Notes: generated by a model from the sequence alone, not told the origin. Positions 49,917 through 62,930 are shown, counted from the stretch's first letter. The stretch: 64,000 nt of DNA from Oreocharis arfaki (GCA_013398015.1 VZRR01005724.1:576831-640830); one strand, 5' to 3'. Translations and numbers: made by a program.

Positions 49917-52020
49917 CCCAATGTTTAGCCCTTCCTGTTCCTGGTAGCCTTTTAGAGACATAGTGCAGGCAGCTGTTGATAGTAGTCACACTGAGAGTTA
50001 TGATTAAGTCTACCATTAACATGAACCAGAACTCAAATTAAACAGTTGTGTGAGTCTTGAAACTATGCTCAGTTCCAAGCAGGGAGATAGGGACTAGGTC
50101 TCCTTGGGTAGGTGGCATACATCAGTTGTCTTATCCTTCAGCCATTCAGTTCATTTTTCCACAGTGCCATCCCAGTAAGGTATATTATTTCATGGGCTCA
50201 TCTAGCTGATTGACAGGTTTTTGGAAGATGCTCCACTATGCAAGACATGCCCTTAACCACAATAGAGACAATAAACAAGGAAGAGTGCTTGGTTACACTT
50301 GATTGCCTCACCATATTTTGAAGTTTTTTACTAGATTTGAGAAGCAGAAAAAAGTCAGAATGCCTTCAAAGTAAATTTTCAGACATAGAATACACAGAAC
50401 ATGCAAACAAACAAACAGACAAAATCCACTTATTGAAAAGACACCAGACTAAGACAAAATGTTCAATTCCATACTACAGGTGAACAAAACCCAGAGTTAC
50501 TCTCCTCAGTCTCTTACCTGTATTTCCTCTTTGTTTCATCTGTGGTCACAATGTTTCACTTGCAACCCTGAACTGTGTATGCTTAAACTACCTTTGTGGA
50601 AAAATTTATGCTCTCGCTGTGCTCATACTGTCTTCCCAGCTGGATTGCATTTCACATGTGGTGCTGGATATGGGTATCCTATGATACATTTCATTTGAAA
50701 CAGCTTCAAAAAAGCTGTAGTCTGGTTGAACATAAAAAGAAGAATAGGAAAGAGTATGCCAAGACCTCTCTTAAGTGCTTTTACAAAATGATGATAGTCA
50801 TTCACAGTCATCCCTGACTTCAAAGACTCGCTCATGATTAACCCTAGCAGAAAAATTAACCTGCAAACATATGCACTTCACATATACTGGCAAGTATAAC
50901 CAAATACCCTGAAATAGGCTGATAACTAACCACTGAGGTGAATGCTGAAAACAGTTCTCAAGAGTTTGGGAATTGTCTTTAAATAAAATTTAGCACTCTA
51001 AAAAATATACCAGCTCTGACAATGTGTCAACTGCCCACAGATGATTTGGCCAACACAGGAGAACTATGTGGTCGTGTGGCCCCCCTCACATCAAAGTCAA
51101 AATCTCCTTGACCAAGAAAAACGTAAGTAGGGCAAACTAACCTGCAAGTTGAACAAGCTAACAGAATTTTCATAGTACAGAACAAATCCCAAAATTACAG
51201 AAATTTTTATGGTTGTCATTTATCAGGAAGAAGGGGATGATTAATTCATCAGACAAAAAAAATTTAAATGAACTGCAACACTTTATTGAATGGCTATCTA
51301 CAGTATTTACTCTTATTGCTCTCATGTATTTAGCGACCAGTTAAAAATAAAGCTAAGGACCAGAATAGAGCTATATCCTACTTTGCTATGTTTTCACTTC
51401 TTGTTTAATACACCAGTATATCCTTCTATTCTGTTGCTTGGTCTAAATTTCCTTACAATTTAAAAAAATCACTGACACTTGGGGTATGGAAATAATAATG
51501 GAATGCTCTGAGGCACACAAGGATTAATTGTAATTGTCGATTTTTCTGAGCATACTTAACAAAGTAGCAGCCACATGCTGCCTTATTCCATGAATCCAGG
51601 AGATTGTTTGAGCAGGCAGTGTTATATTACTCTGGGGTGGGAATGAAATCATGTGGGAGCAGCAAGAACAGCTCATGGAGAAAAATTACCATTTTATATT
51701 TATTACTTTGACTGGTTTAAGTGCCACAGGAATAGACTCTCTAATGCATTTGAGTGCAATTCCCCAACAACTTCACTCTGTTCCTTTGTAAACTATTTTT
51801 GAGGAAAGTCTCGGAAGGCTTTTAAAGGCACAAGCCATCTGATTTGAAAAGGTTATTTTGGTGGTTTATCAAAAGGATATAAATAATATGATACATCTTT
51901 CCAGATTAGATTCATTCTTCAAATTCAGGTAGGAGAACAGAACTTCAGCAGAAAAATTCCTGGTTTTAACTTGCACATCATTTTTTTCCATAAGCTTGAA
52001 TATGCTTCTTCAGCAGGCTT

Positions 52021-52080
52021 TGGCTTTCCATTGGTAACTCAGCTGTCATTTGGCTTTCCACTGGTTACTCTGCAGTGTGG
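52021..52080. repeat. 30-bp imperfect tandem duplication
   Basis: TGGCTTTCCA starts at 52021 and again at 52051, and the following ten bases also match closely. The second half of the units has diverged. Confidence 0.75.
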
Positions 52081-53127
52081 ATTCTTCATGCTTTTAAAAC
52101 CAGATATTATAAGGAAGCTACAGGCTTGAACGTACATAACTGCATAATTATACTGTTCAACAGTTAATAGCAAAAGAGGATAAGGATGTTCTATTTCAGA
52201 GAAGGAAAGTAGAGGGAAAAGTAGACAGGCAAAGGTCATGTCTCTAAAAGGATATTTGATCAAAACTGAAATTTTTTTCATTAAACAGTAAGGTAATTTC
52301 AGGTTCCCTACTTCCTTTACCTTGCACCTTCACACAGCCATAGACATTAGACACAGCTATTTGTTGGCATCCTGTTCTCCATCATCTTGAAAACTTGAAA
52401 TCTGAGTGTCCAGCATAAAAACGTACCTTTTGACTGCTAGCAACGTATTACAGATGAATTTTTGTGTTGACCTTCCAGCACAGCGTAATTAATCCCTTGA
52501 GGAAGTATATGCATTCTTCCCGTGTATGTAGCAATAGCTACACAATGAATAAACCACACGATAAGGCTGAAAACTCTTTACTGATTTATGACGTAATAAT
52601 AGCTCAGAGGTGTTTCCTGTTCATTTTAGTAGTCTTTTCTGTCTTAGTTGCTGAATCTTGGGCTGCATACATTCCAAGGCAGAGTCGGAGCATGCTCTGA
52701 GTCAGAAACCTCTGAACAAGGCCTCGCTTCCTAGCTGCCTTTTCAGTGGACACCAGCAAGCACCTTCCAGCCCACACAGCTGGCTGCCAAAACAACTGCT
52801 ATGCTGTACTATTTAAAATATTTATAGTGCTTCTTGAAGGACACAACAGGCTCTCATAACAACTCAAAATCATTTCTGTGAGGAGCTTGCACACTCTCCC
52901 CTGAAACTGCCCAGAGCATCTTTTGTCTGCCCTGTAATGCTGCAAGAAGCATAGGTGTGGGAGGAGACAATACCTTTTTTTGGCCATTGTGCTATTACAC
53001 CAGCATCAGGAGAGAACGCGAGAAAGGCACTGACATCTAGCTGTCATCATCCTGGAAAATTCTAACCCACCACAGTGACTCTAGTCCAGAGTGCAACATT
53101 AGTCCATGCCATTTCATCACAAACTAC

Positions 53128-53253
53128 CAGTTTCAAGCTCTGTTTCCTTTCTGAAAGCTGGATGCAACGAGCAGCCAGCTCACTGCGTTCGTCGGATGAG
53201 GACAGCCATGCCAAATCGTCAGGGTCATTGAGCCTTGCAGCATCTGATGGGAA
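53128..53253 (-). other. Candidate exon, minus strand, 126 bases
   Basis: Read on the minus strand, an acceptor-like CTCATGCAG precedes 53253 and a donor-like CTG|GTAGTT follows 53128. The 42 codons between are open, start and end on codon boundaries, and contain five CpG sites, unusual for this CpG-poor region. The peptide is rich in Ser, Asp, Leu and Arg (for example DPDDLAWLSSSDERSELAAR) and looks like a soluble, partly helical segment, but I do not recognise it. The acceptor's pyrimidine tract is poor. The surrounding frame is open from 53062 to 53412. Confidence 0.2.
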
Positions 53254-53404
53254 CTGCATGAGCACAGCCAGATTGCAGAGTCCTGAAGAGTGCAGTTGCC
53301 TTCCATGTAAAAAGACTTTTAGGTGGCTGTTCTCTCTCCTACCCCTTGGACAAATCTGTGAGTTGATACAGGGATTAGAAAAAGATAAGCAATTTCTCCT
53401 CCAG

Positions 53405-53431
53405 TCACACACATATCAGTCACACACACAC
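53405..53431. repeat. (CA)n microsatellite, interrupted
   Basis: Two short CA-repeat blocks separated by TATCAGT. Confidence 0.8.
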
Positions 53432-55128
53432 TTGAATAATGGTGCTGGAACTGTTGTATGGCAGGTATTTGGAAGTGAATCACACTAGAAAAGTCAGTGT
53501 AGACCTAATGACGTTGGTGACTTACACTGCTTTAACTGTAGCTGTAATACACTAAATAAGACAAGAGAAGCAGAACACATTATTTTATTATTATTTTTGT
53601 TATTACAATCAAAGTTGCCCCTGTTTCCTGAGATATATGAACGATTTTTTTTTTTTCAAATTTTGCATATAAAGATACATGTAAACTATCCTATGTTAAA
53701 CACTCTCCAAAGAACACTGCACAGATCACTCAACAGTCTAAACTCAGTGTTTTATAGCTGGCCAAATCCTCCTCTCACTGCTTTTGTTCACTGTCTCATT
53801 TTTTGTGATTGGATTACTCCTCAAGGAATGGAGAGGAGGCCTTCACTTCAGTTATTGTGTCTAAAAAGTACAGTGTCTTCACCACTAGCATCTTCAAATC
53901 TGTATGGATTTATCAACAGCAGGAAAGAAAAAGATCTTCTGGATCTTGTCCTTCATTCCAGTGAGAGTTACAGTTATACAGAAACAATTCCAACACTTGC
54001 AACATCATTGATTCTTTTTTTCTTTAAATGATATGATATATAGTTGACCACAAGGGAGAGGCATAGCAAATAATTGAAAACAAATTCAAGAGAACACCAC
54101 TGTTTCTCACGAACCGAACAAAAAGGTTAAGCAGTACCCATCAAAGCAGTAATATCAACACACAGCGTCTCTGCCCCCAGCTCCAGGTAGCTGTAAAAAC
54201 ATAAATCAGAAATAGCTCAGATGAGTCAGAAAAGTGATTTCTTTCTATCTTACTTTCTGTCCCAGCCCCAGACATATTCAGGTAAACATCAAGCCACATC
54301 AACAACTTGCGAATGAGAAAAACAAATGATAATGCAGAGATCAGTGCAAAGATCAACATGAGACCTTGCCTCTAGGAAACCTTTGCCCTTCCAAACTCCA
54401 GGAACTGCATGCAATGAACTACAGCCACTTGCCATTTAGGGATGAAAACAGAAAAATCACAGCAATGACAGTAGATGCAGGTAAGTAATGAGTCCCTACA
54501 ACAGCACTGTCTGGGCTAGGAAGAGAGGAAGGACACTCGTGTCAAACACCTGCATTGGAAAAAGACGCTTCAGACATTTCTACAGCTGTTTCTTTCTCAT
54601 CATTTCCCACTTAATATCTGTAACTATGGGAACATGAAAGAAAACCAAAGATTTAGGGAAGCAGGGATTGAGAAGCAAGACATCAATAGTTTCTTACAGA
54701 GAGGAAAAGACATACTAGCAAGATCAAATCTAACCAAGAGAGAAATCACATGTGGCAGTTCAGTAATGGTCAAATATACATCTCTGGTACTGTGTTTACC
54801 CCATAAGCACAGAGTCCTAGGTCTTAAATAAGGTAGAAACATTGACACATTTGCTTCATCTGCAAATAAAAGTGAAGAATTAAATCTAAATAGACAGCCT
54901 ATAGACTTTTTCTCTTGCCACAGTAATGCACAGTCTCCATTCAGTGTCACTAGCTTTTATCTAAGGTTTCCTGCTGGTTACCTCATTAAGCACTGCCTTC
55001 TGAAATGTCTTGCATCCACCATGTTCTGTAGCAGAGCAGTTAAATTTGTCACACTTGCAAGAGATTCTCGCAAGTATTAACTTTGCCATTTGGCCAAAAT
55101 TCTTTTTAAAAATCTTTTCTTTATGCAG

Positions 55129-55203
55129 AATGAAAGAAGGAAAGTCAGATACAATTCAGAACCCCCTTTTAAACTGATTCTGAGAAAAAGTTTTTGGTAT
55201 CAG
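55129..55203 (+). other. Candidate exon, plus strand, 75 bases
   Basis: A strong acceptor (pyrimidine-rich stretch ending TTTCTTTATGCAG at 55128) and a near-consensus donor (CAG|GTAAGAG from 55204) bound 75 bases. One frame of 25 codons is open from edge to edge, in phase 0 at both ends. The peptide is basic and aromatic (it begins NERRKVRYNS). I recognise no family. Short open stretches between good splice matches occur by chance, so this is a lead only. The other plus-strand lead at 60684-60875 has the same phase and could be in the same transcript. Confidence 0.2.
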
Positions 55204-56394
55204 GTAAGAGCAGAGAAGCCTGAGACACAAGATTAATTTACATATTTAGTTTCATCCAGCAAATACTTTTTGCTAGCTGATATTATGTGACCACATTTCA
55301 AGAAATAGCTTTTCCCCTCTGCTTCAAAGAAAGAGAAAAATAGAAGAATGAACTTTTCTTTTTCTTTAAGCCCACACCTACTTCAAACACAGATTTCTTT
55401 ACAAAAGGCTGAGCTCACTTTCAGATTATAAAATTAAACACTTAATACTTCCTCCCTGAAACAATACATAATTCTGAACACTTTTCTTTGGCGAAGTACA
55501 TATATTTTTCAAAATTAAAACACTTCTATGGGTTTAAGCAGAGAGACTGAGAAATTTCACACTTAAAAGAATATTTCCTGAGAAAGTAGAAAGGAAGTTG
55601 CAAAGAAGGCTCAGCCTCATCTTTCAGCCTTAAATTAGGGTGGTGTTCTCTGATTCCAGATGAAGCCAATAGTCTGACAGGTAACATGCTTAACAAGGGA
55701 AAAAATAAAATCAAGCAAAACCAAAACACATCAGTGCTCTAAATTTTTGATCAATTGTTTAAGCTCACTACAGAGCTTGACTGGCCTCAAGTTACTAAAT
55801 AGTTTGGTTTATCTGATGGAAACGTGAAGTTAGGCCTACAGTGAAAGTGCTAATGAAATGAGTAACAGACTGGCAATGAGAGGATGCCAGGTCTGCTCTC
55901 ATGAAGCTACAACACTACATTGCCAGTGACCAGTCGTATCCCTGCAAGTTGTTCCAAAGCTTTGCTTGACTGCTTCATTTTCAGTCTAGTCCATGCTGAA
56001 ATGAAGATTTTCTCGGTACACATGGCTTTCACCGCTTGTTTTCTATAGATTCAGCCTCTGACCACAGTCATCTCTCTTCGGTAACTGATAGTTCAAGCTT
56101 CAGGTGTTAAAGAATTTGGAGACAGACTTCTGTCTCCTTACTCTCCCCACCTGTTCAGCCTCAGATATGCAGCTTGCTTGAAGAACAGAATGGCAGCCTC
56201 TAACCACAAGAAGAAAAAGGATGGCCGGTAGACCCTGTTGTGTTTGATTCATGACCCACTTAACAAGTGCTCTAGTGAAACCTCAATTCATTTCTTTAGG
56301 CCTATTTCTTATTTCTTACAGCACAATCTGTCTTATGGCTCAATCAGCCCCATGAGGCAAACCCTGGCTGTCCCATCTCCCAGCCCATGCAAGT

Positions 56395-56415
56395 ACGAGG
56401 AGGAGGAGGAGACGA
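56395..56415. repeat. (GAG)n tract
   Basis: Short GAGGAG run of about five units. Confidence 0.75.
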
Positions 56416-57638
56416 GCTGCAGACACTGTCAGTCAGCCCAAGGAACACATGAAACATCTCACTGCTCAGTTTCAGGCACCAGAAACATCCTATACTCTCA
56501 CACTGACTCAGATTTGTCAGGTGCCTGCGGTCAGACAGCAGCTCAGGAGCGCTGCTCCAACAATGCCAGCAGAGCCACAAGCTCAAGAGACTGCGAGTGA
56601 ATTCTGCAGCACAGGGAAGGACAGAGCAGCCTTCACTGGCTATCAGTGGACAGAGGGAGGCAGACACGCCATTGCCCGAGAGTCCCTGAGTCAGCACCGA
56701 TGGAGAAGCACCTCGAGTGCCTCACAGATCAATCAGCACAACAACCTGCTTTAACAAGTGCCGCTGAACACACACAGGCTTGTTCCTATGGGAAAATTCT
56801 TTAACTGCACACGCGGGTGAACATTTTGTAGAACTGCCAGTGGATGCAGCCAGCATCGCTAATGTGATCACAAAAACCTATAGTGGTAAGAATTTTATTT
56901 TGAAAAAAAATGTAGTCCAAATCAATTAGAAAATTAAAAATGTATGCCTCTGAATTGCAAAGGGATGCACAATTTTATGTACAAAACTACCCATATAAAA
57001 AGCCCCACCAAATGGATGAGACTGAATTGTCAAGAGACTCTTATAAAACCAACAAAAAATAGCTACAGTAAAGGCTGGCCAATTTGTGGTGTTTGGGAGA
57101 TTTACTTATATCCCTTTGCAGACTGCTTCTGATATTTATTGGATTTTTCAGGTTATTAACAGATTTATCCTTCTCAAGAAAAAACACTACTTTCTTGAAG
57201 GGGCCTGAAATCAAAACTTGGACCAAGGGCTGTGGAGGTACTGCAGAAGATGAACAAGCAGAGTAGTGGGAAGGGTCTATCTCCACCCCCTGGAAGGAGC
57301 CAGAGCTTTCAGCCCAACTCTTTTGACAGAAACCGAAATTGGGGCAGCAGCCTGTGCTCCTGTGGTGCGAACTGTGTCCAGACACCTCTGTACCTGGGGC
57401 TGAGAGTAGCAGAGGCTGGTGGATGGCTTGCAAAGAAGAACAGGAGAGGAAATCACATCCACCAGCCTTTCTGATCTTCCTGCCTCATGGTGATCTGTCC
57501 CCTAGCTAAAACACCAGAACACAGCAGCCCTGCTTCTGCACGTGGCCACCTGGACAATCCCACAGGAGGCCCACACAGGTGCCAATGGTCACCTCTTTGC
57601 AGGATGGGCTAAAGCTGAAATCCTAAGGGGTCGCGACA

Positions 57639-57705
57639 TTAATCATTAATCATAGAGTATGCTGAGCTGGAAGGGACTCATCAGGATCATCAGGTCTATG
57701 GATAT
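57639..57705 (-). mobile_element. CR1 LINE 3'-tail fragment, minus strand
   Basis: Read on the minus strand it gives CCTGATGAGTCCCTTCCAGC followed by a tail of ATGATTA-type repeats, the known CR1 3' end. Only about 65 bases of the element remain. It has no coding part. Confidence 0.75.
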
Positions 57706-58171
57706 CATCGAGGTATGTGGATAAACAACTTGGATAAAGTGATTACTCTGTTCGTATAAATACACATGCTTTTCTCAGGGCAGATATTGTGCCTGTTAAA
57801 TGACTTCACCAACAGAAAATCAGGGCCAGATAGTGGTATCAAGACGTTACTCACATGGCTGGTTTCTTACTCTCTTTTCTCAGCACCTGGCACTTTATCT
57901 GACGAACTGACATATTCAAAGGAATTAGGGCTGTGGTTCATGCACAGTATGAAAGAGGATGGAAGAATTTAGAAAAAAATGAACCACTATAAACAATGTA
58001 AATTATTTTAACTCCTCCAGCCTAAATGGAAGGCTAAATAGTGCAGTGTTTGGTAGCACACAGAAAAACTGATTCTTAATTGCTACATTTTCTTCAATGC
58101 TGATATGTAACAAATGGATAAACATTAAACTATTACTTCAAATACATTATAGAAAACCAAGTTTCTTATTT

Positions 58172-58173
<2 letters not shown>

Positions 58174-58223
<50 letters not shown>
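58174..58223. repeat. T50 homopolymer
   Basis: An uninterrupted run of 50 T follows a TTCTTATTTTC lead. If it were a retrocopy poly-A tail, the copy would lie to the right on the minus strand, but no AATAAA is seen in the right place. The true length is uncertain for any sequencing method. Confidence 0.85.
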
Positions 58224-58226
<3 letters not shown>

Positions 58227-60683
58227 TAATTTTTCCGTGTTCATTCACAACCTTTGAAAGCCTTAAGCTGTTAGAAAGAAAGGACAGAGGATTCGGGGCT
58301 CAAATTGCTGCAGGAGCTTTGATGTGAGGATGTGAGTCTAGTACCATTCCCACTGCCTAATTTCATTTTCTGCCCAAATGGGTAGAATCTATATAGTTTT
58401 AAGGTTTCTGGTCTAGTAAGAACAAAGATCAAATAACTCTTTCAAAGGTGTGAATGGTCTCCTCTGAGGGGAGATGAGTTACAGTGAAGCAAATAAGGGA
58501 TCTAGCCCTGTCCTCAAAAAACATTTTAATAGCAGCAGGATTAAGCCACAGAGTGAAGTATCAAGAATGCCTTCATTAGTTGAGTGCTAATTGCCCTGGC
58601 AGTACACATAATGCTGAACAAGGATAGGAGGAGTTGGGTTTATCACTGAGTCAAAACCAGCAGCTCAGTTTGACTTGTGGGAGGGAAACAAACTGTGCCT
58701 GCAACCTCCAGGTGATGCTCTGCCTTCTGCAAGAAACCTCTCCTGATCTGTCCTCAGAAGAGCAGTTCCAACTCACTCACCCTTTGGAATATTCGCACTG
58801 CTGAGCCCTGGATTAACATAAAGGGCTGGTAATAAAGTAAATAAAATTAGCTACTTCCCACAGAGGACTGAGGCACAAATAAAAATAAAAAGCAAAGATA
58901 TAAAAAAAGGAGGCTAGATTTCCTTTTTGTTTTTTCTGTTATTTTTAAGGAGAAACTAGGAAATAAAGTGGAATGAGAGAAGCAAAGACATTTTCCATCA
59001 TGAATTCTTGAATGCTGTAGACATGATCTCGTTGGTAATGGGTCAATGCCTCCTGCTGTGCCTTGGGCAAGATGGCTGTGATATATAACATGCTTCTAGT
59101 GGCTGTTGACATTGCAGAAAGCTTTTATTTTTCTCTTTCCCTCGTTTTTTTTTTTTAACTGCATCTATGTCTCCGTCTTAAGCCTATAAAAATTAACTTC
59201 ATAACAGTCAGTTTGTTGACCTAGTGATTGCATATTGAACCATTTACCACACATACACAAGCAGCAATTGTCACTCTTAATAAACAGCTGAAAAATTAAG
59301 CACTAATAAGGACATTCATGACACGTTGTCATCAGCAGTGATGATGTCAGAGACAAGTGAAACCATGGGGGCTTGTAGCCATCAGCTCACACCCAAACCA
59401 CCTGAAATCAACAGAAAGGCTCCCTTCCAGGACAGAGAGGGAATAGTAAGTGGTATAATAATAGAGAGGTTCTATTTGCTTTCATTAGTTCATTCCTCAA
59501 ATGTGGGCAGAAAAGAAATCGGATATTTTTCTATCATTGTCCTTTTAGATAAAATGCTGTTTCATATACCAAATTTCCTCAGAGAGCTACAAAATCCTAG
59601 GAGGACTCAGCTGAGTATCCTAATGCTTCTAAACAGAAGGTGATAAGCAGTCATCAGTTAGTATTTTTTTTTTGCTACATAGGGAGCATACAGAGGTTGG
59701 TGTAAAATGACACAGAGAAGAAAGCAACAAAATTGTAAAATACACCTTCATTATAGCATATATATATCTGTGATGATGATTACTAATGGGAAAAAGCAAG
59801 TGAATTTTCCAGAGTGCCAGTGGCATTTCAGTTTTCTCTAGGTCATTGCAACACAGTTATTTCATGTACAATAAGTAGATAGAGGGTGATTTTTTTGTTT
59901 CCTTTGCTTTCCCTATTTAAATAGTAAACCAGATAGGAATAGACTATTGATATCAATAGAATACAGCACAGAAAAGAAGCCATAATATCTGCATATTTTT
60001 TTTATTTCATCAGTCATTTTATTTATTTTATATTTCATCCTTTTCTAGGCTCTAGACTCACCTCACTAGGGTGCCCATCAGTAAACAAGGAGAGATTAGA
60101 TGAACAAAATCCATCATTATTTATTTTTATTGTCTATTTCTTATTCCTGTTTAATTACAATTCTTGAAAGTAACATGGGATACCATTTAAAATTATCTAT
60201 ACCATGAGTTTTGCTGCACTATTCTCTCCCCTTATATTGTTATATATGGGTTACAATACACAGGCAGTGAAGAATTTGAAGCTAGATATTTCCCATGCTA
60301 TTGAGCTCCAAGGAAAACCCTTGGTGTCAGAAATTTCGGCAAAAATATACTGCAGAAAACACATGCAGATTGCCTATTCCTAAATATTTTTCCTCCTTTG
60401 TGGTACATTAATACTTTTTACTGCATTTTTTCTTGTCTGCATGTATGTGTGTGTGATATTATTTCATACTATGAATGAGACATAAAGATATAATTCCCTT
60501 GCCTTGCCAAAGTGGCATGGTAAAAGTCAGTGGCTGTCAGAATATTTGCTGCAGGATGCTGCTTTTCATGAAAAGTACCACTACAAACTGTGACTAAGAC
60601 TAGTCAGACTGATAAGATATTTTCCCCACAGTGTTTTTAGTAAAATCTCCATTTTTATGATTTTTTTTTTTTGTAATAAACAG

Positions 60684-60875
60684 CTTCTAATCAAAGAAGT
60701 AATAAACTTTCCACACAGAAAAAAAATTAGCAAGAAAGGAAGAAAAGCAGAAGAGCCCATAGATTTAACAGAAGCCACTTCAAGCAGACCCAAGCTCTCT
60801 GAAGAATACTTAGTACTCCAGACCTTAAGGAGCTATACTCACCCCATTTTCCCCAGAAAAGAGACAGAAAAATCA
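60684..60875 (+). other. Candidate exon, plus strand, 192 bases
   Basis: A T-rich acceptor (T-run then GTAATAAACAG ending at 60683) and an exact GTAAGT donor (from 60876) bound 192 bases, that is 64 codons open in phase 0 at both ends. The peptide is strongly basic at first (KKISKKGRK), then carries EEPIDLTE, which fits a SUMO-interacting motif (hydrophobic core IDL with flanking acids), and is otherwise polar. A basic stretch plus such a motif would fit a nuclear protein, but this is inference. I recognise no family. The open frame continues past the donor to 60932, and chance cannot be excluded. Confidence 0.25.
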
Positions 60876-62703
60876 GTAAGTCATGTGAAGGCCAGACTTT
60901 CTGGTCCAGACTCACTTCACTCAAGCGTTTGACCCCAAGACAAAAGAAACTGTACACAATTATTTGGCCTGCACTTCAAAGCTTAAACTAGGTGATCTGG
61001 TGACAACTCTAAGTCTTAAAATAGAAGAGCCTTTTTATGTTATTCTTTGTCCCCTTCTATGCTCCGTCCTTTTTATTCTGTTTGTCTCCCTCAGGCAACT
61101 TTCTGCGTCTATCCATAATTAGACAAAAGGAATAACCAGAAGCTCTGCAAATGCACAGTGTGTACATATGTGTGTGTACCTACATCTCTCCTCCAACCAG
61201 AGCCAGAAAAAGGGATGTGCTAAGAACATGCTTCAAATATCCTGGCAAAAAGCATAGGATGAAATTCAGTATCTTTGGATATGTGATAAATTAAAAATAG
61301 AACCCATGTTACTATACAAAATACAATCTCACTTGTATATTTTACAGTTATCTGTTGCTCTGTCTTGAATTTTCTCCCTTTCAAAATATCAGGGGGTCAA
61401 ATAAAATTCAAAAGACTCCTAAGCCACTTAAAAAAACCTCATTGCTCACTGGATGGCATTTGCTTTCAGAGAAGCATTACTAGTGTGCAATCCCTGACCG
61501 TTCAGCAGTAAGGCGCAACAGATGATGACCGCATTCTAAAAGGTATGCCCTGCTCAAAAGTTGAATAAATAGGCAAAGAAATGACTGATTCAAAAAAATA
61601 GTAATCCAAAACATTGGTTCATTTCTGCCCTACACCCTGAACAAAATCACAGCTCAAAAATAAGGAGAGTGCCTTGATAATCCATAACAGGAAATACCTT
61701 CTCCTCAGGCATGGTGATTTTGTGTTCCCCAAGTTGTACTTTCTAATCCAGCACAAGGGAAAGTGGTGAAATAAGGGTAAAGGAGCAGCTGAAAATGCTA
61801 AACTTTCAGACCCAAGACAGAAAACCAAGGCTAAGTCTAGCTTCCACAAAGCCTAAAATGTAAAAAACTAAAAGAGCAACTATAATATTAATAATTAAAA
61901 TTGAATTAAAAGTAGTGTAAGTTAAGGCCAAGGGAGTATTTTTACTTCATAAATTTTTTATGGTTTTTGATCAGTTAGAACCACAGAAGGCTTTGAATAC
62001 AGAAATGTGCATGTAAATTAAATAGCATGTACTAAGATGTCCTAACTGAGGACATTTTTTTTAATAAACCATAAAAGTTGTATAATTAATGTAATAATAT
62101 ATTAAGGACACAAATAAGTAATGAGAATTATGTTTAAATAACTGCTGTGTAGGCAAGGGTCCAAGAGGATTAAAAACACGACCTTGAATCCAGGTTCTCA
62201 TTTTGTCAACGTCACAGCAATCGCTGCAAAGTTGTACTGCTGTGATCATAGCCATGCAGTCTCAGCCTGGCTCTGAGTTGTTGTGCTATAGGAAGACTCA
62301 GTTTGACTCAAATTGCCCAGAATTTCTGAGACTCTTAAAGAGAACCTTTATTCCAGAAGAAAAAGGGCGACAATCACCCTTAGATTAGGAAAGAACATCG
62401 GTTTTGAATTGCCTCCAAAGGTTCATGCCAAGTCACGAGAATGAGGGAGGGACAGTGAAGGGCTGTATCTCAAATCTCCCTCCTAAACTCCTTCTGGGAT
62501 GCTCAGGTACTCTCTCCACTCCACAAAAAGGTTTATCACAAGCTTCAGAAAGGCAGGGCAGAGGCAGAGCTGGGGGTGCTCAGAACGGGGCTGGTGCATC
62601 TGGGATGGGAAGGGGTGGCTTGGCTCTCCTGGAACAATGTCTTATGGTAGGAGCAAAGGATGTTTCACACTCTCAAATCCTCTATGCCAGTTCGGAGTAT
62701 AAA

Positions 62704-62930
62704 TGAATCATTGAATTATCAAGTTTGCAAAAGACCTCTAAGATCATCAAGTCCGGCCAATGAGACTTTAGCCACTGTTCTCACTCTTCCCACTGCAGCC
62801 CTGGCACTAGGTGGGTAAGGCAACCTCTTCAGGGCATCACTCCATTCCCAGGTGCCTTACCACCAACATGCCCTATCACCACTGCCCATTACACTGCCTC
62901 CGTAGTCACATCTTCTATGGCCCAAACATA
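62704..62930 (-). mobile_element. CR1 LINE 3' fragment, minus strand
   Basis: The plus strand shows the reverse of a CR1 end: an AATCATTGAATTATCAAG start, then AAAGACCTCTAAGATCATC, then diverged blocks such as CCTCTTCAGGGCATCACTCC that correspond to the family's 3' untranslated region. The copy is old and 5'-truncated, and its right edge is uncertain. It has no open frame of its own. Confidence 0.8.

Noticed and set aside
53062..53488. 137-codon plus-strand frame opposite the minus-strand exon candidate
   Set aside because: No splice sites or motif, and its C-terminal part translates a CA microsatellite.
56238..56754. Overlapping frames on both strands over the (GAG)n region
   Set aside because: Explained by local GC richness and the trinucleotide tract.
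58097..58327. 76-codon frame with a poly-Phe stretch
   Set aside because: Produced by the T50 homopolymer.
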